DNA of 64,000 nt, taken from NCBI RefSeq assembly GCF_001428105.1, contig NZ_LMSJ01000017.1:79045-143044 (forward strand), in the 5' to 3' direction. The position numbers and the translations under genes are program-made. The notes under the pieces were generated by a model, which worked only from the letters and a program-made list of their open reading frames with translations, did not search any database and had not been told where the DNA came from. Below are positions 62,938-64,000 of this stretch, piece after piece. This DNA is from Paenibacillus sp. Soil766. Lineage in GTDB: Bacteria; Bacillota; Bacilli; Paenibacillales; NBRC-103111. Position 1 is the stretch's first letter, and every line of letters starts with the position of its first letter.

Positions 62938-63525
62938 TTACTCTGTTACCCATTGTGTTTTCAAGGCAAATGGAACACGCGCTGCCTTCGTTGGAATGAC
63001 TTCCGGGTAACCGATGTAAATAAAGCCGACCATCTCTTCTTTACCGGAGAGACCGAAGTTCTCTTGCATTTTCGGATGGTACGTGGGATCGCCAGTCCGC
63101 CAAATGGAACCCAAACCTAGGGCATGTGCAGCTAGCATCATATTCTGTACAGCGCAGTGAACGGCCGCGTATTCCTCAATCACGGGTACGACGGGCTTCT
63201 CCGACGGGGAGACAGCTACAGCAATCACGAGCGGAGCTCGAAACGCTTTCTTCTCATTGCTACTGCGTAATTGCTCTTCTTCTTCCTCAGACAGTGCCGC
63301 ATCTGCACCTGACTTTGCTTCCGCAATGGCGACTTCGGCATACCCCCGTCCCAAAAGCTTCCTGCCTTCACCCGACATTACCCAGAACCGCCAAGGTTCC
63401 GTATTCGCATGATTCGGTGCCCAAACTGCAGCTTCTAAGATCTCTTCAATCAACGCGTACTCGATCGGATCCTGCTTGAGTTTCCCAATACTGCGCCGCT
63501 GGCGAATCGCTTCTTTCACATCCAT
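62938..63525 (-). CDS. Nitroreductase-family FMN oxidoreductase
   Basis: 195 residues from the ATG at 63525 with AAGGGGAG eight bases before; a GTG at 63534 is also in frame. Nitroreductase fold: VKEAIRQRRSIGKLKQDPI (FMN phosphate contacts RRS), VWAPNHANTEPWRFWV, AVHCAVQNMMLAAHALGLGSIWRTG, and EEMVGFIYIGYP. Reduces nitro compounds or quinones with NAD(P)H; the native substrate is unknown. Confidence 0.9.
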   Translation of the reverse strand: MDVKEAIRQRRSIGKLKQDPIEYALIEEILEAAVWAPNHANTEPWRFWVMSGEGRKLLGRGYAEVAIAEAKSGADAALSEEEEEQLRSSNEKKAFRAPLVIAVAVSPSEKPVVPVIEEYAAVHCAVQNMMLAAHALGLGSIWRTGDPTYHPKMQENFGLSGKEEMVGFIYIGYPEVIPTKAARVPFALKTQWVTE

Positions 63526-63611
63526 GCTTCCCACTCCCCTTCTGTTGAATTATTACAGCTGCTCGGTATTGCCGGCGTAATCGCGCCGATTGGGCGGTGC
63601 TGCCAGGGTAA

Positions 63612-63912
63612 TAACGCCCTTTTCGGACGTTATTGCCTCACCTCGGCACACTCCGGGCGGCTTTAACGCCCTTTTTGGGCCTTATTCGGCCCAATCGCGC
63701 ATCTTCGGCGGTGTGGTCAGTGCTTTAACGCCCTTTTCGGGCGTTATTGCCTCACCTCGGCGCACTCCGGGCGGCTTTAGCGCCCTTTTTGGGCCTTATC
63801 GGGCCCAATCGCGCATCTTCGGCGGTGTGGTCAGCGCTTTAACGCCCTTTTCGGGCGTTATTACCTCACCTCGGCACACTTCGGGCGGCTTTAGCGCCCT
63901 TTTTGTATCTGA
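63612..63912. repeat. GC-rich 21-bp box array, 114-bp period, interrupted at its right end
   Basis: Boxes start at 63612, 63664, 63726, 63778, 63840 and 63892, so the steps are 52, 62, 52, 62 and 52 bp. Boxes read TAACGCCC-TTTTC-GGGCGTTA or TAGCGCCC-TTTTT-GGGCCTTA. The last box is cut after GCGCCCTTTTTG, where IS3-family sequence begins near 63910. The DNA between boxes is conserved within the array and differs from that of the array at 3349. Confidence 0.88.
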
Positions 63913-64000
63913 GTCAATAGAGTGGACACAAAAAAAGCTAAGAAATCAGTTTCTGTTGTTTGTAAAACTGTGATTCAAACTTATCTGGAGACAAATAGCC
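63910..64000 (-). mobile_element. IS3-family insertion sequence, right end, cut by the window
   Basis: Begins with TGAGTCAATAGAGTGGACA (63910-63928), a plausible terminal inverted repeat starting with TG as in IS3 elements. Inside it is the 3' end of a transposase gene on the - strand. The element has inserted into, or very close to, the last box of the GC-rich array. Confidence 0.75.
63938..64000 (-). CDS. IS3-family transposase OrfB, C-terminal fragment
   Basis: Twenty codons plus stop (TAG at 63938-63940) read GYLSPDKFESQFYKQQKLIS, the typical end of the IS3-family DDE integrase (GYLSP motif). The remainder lies outside the window, so intactness of the transposase cannot be judged. Confidence 0.8.
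   Translation of the reverse strand, partial: GYLSPDKFESQFYKQQKLIS

Noticed and set aside
1..64000. tRNA, rRNA or known riboswitches (T-box, SAM, cobalamin, c-di-GMP)
   Set aside because: I looked through the intergenic regions for their conserved cores and found none; the leader at 55841 does not match these classes.

Overview
The window looks like chromosome of a spore-forming, low-to-moderate-GC Gram-positive of the Paenibacillaceae, probably Paenibacillus. It carries a GerA-type germinant receptor operon, a SleL-like LysM/GH18 hydrolase, copper-amine-oxidase stalk-domain proteins, an SLH-like protein, Bacillus-type Shine-Dalgarno sites (AAGGAGG), a sigma-B locus and XylR/xylA. No rRNA, tRNA, prophage or CRISPR array was seen. 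An IS3-family transposase end lies at the right edge.

Layout. 1-9.3 kb: an unrecognised protein cut by the left edge, an HD-GYP protein, an NfeD/flotillin pair, a stalk-domain lipoprotein, cold-shock genes (Csp, YdjO) and small stress proteins. 9.8-19.3 kb: a general-stress regulon centred on sigB, with RsbK hybrid kinase, RsbM CheR-type methyltransferase, RsbY REC-PP2C phosphatase, two separate RsbV/RsbW pairs, Dps, and DUF948 and YtxH proteins. Four sequences matching the sigma-B consensus (GTTTCA, 14 bp, GGGTAA/C) serve DUF948-rsbV-rsbW-sigB, dps, ytxH and DUF1328. 19.5-31.5 kb: fumC, a thioesterase, the gerAA-AC-D-AB operon, a PLP/FMN-type oxidase, an RNA methyltransferase, and a divergent LysR-ilvE pair. 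31.8-41.6 kb: small accessory genes (MFS, EthD, PadR-DUF2812, ankyrin, ANT(6)) and an agmatine-to-putrescine operon aguA-aguB-lysE, in which lysE looks internally deleted. 41.6-50.4 kb: a dihydroorotate-dehydrogenase-like/membrane fusion, hmp with a Crp/Fnr site, xylR-xylA, and a truncated DUF3231 gene. 50.9-64 kb: an SLH-like pair, a TetR regulon with three AGTACT operators and an SDR-hydrolase fusion, a LysM/GH18 gene behind an attenuator-like leader, a ten-repeat Big_2 surface protein, psuK-psuG, and a nitroreductase.

The most unusual feature is a dispersed intergenic repeat. It is made of 21-bp boxes that begin TAR and end YTA (one box ends TAC), set at alternating distances of about 51 and 62 bp. 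One sequence class forms 185-bp four-box palindromic elements (three copies with identical spacing) and 72-bp two-box variants (two copies). Four of these five lie between convergent genes. A GC-rich class forms tandem arrays with a 114-bp period at both ends of the window. The shared geometry of the two classes suggests one underlying element type. It is not a CRISPR and I do not recognise it.

All calls were made by eye from sequence and family knowledge; no database search was run.
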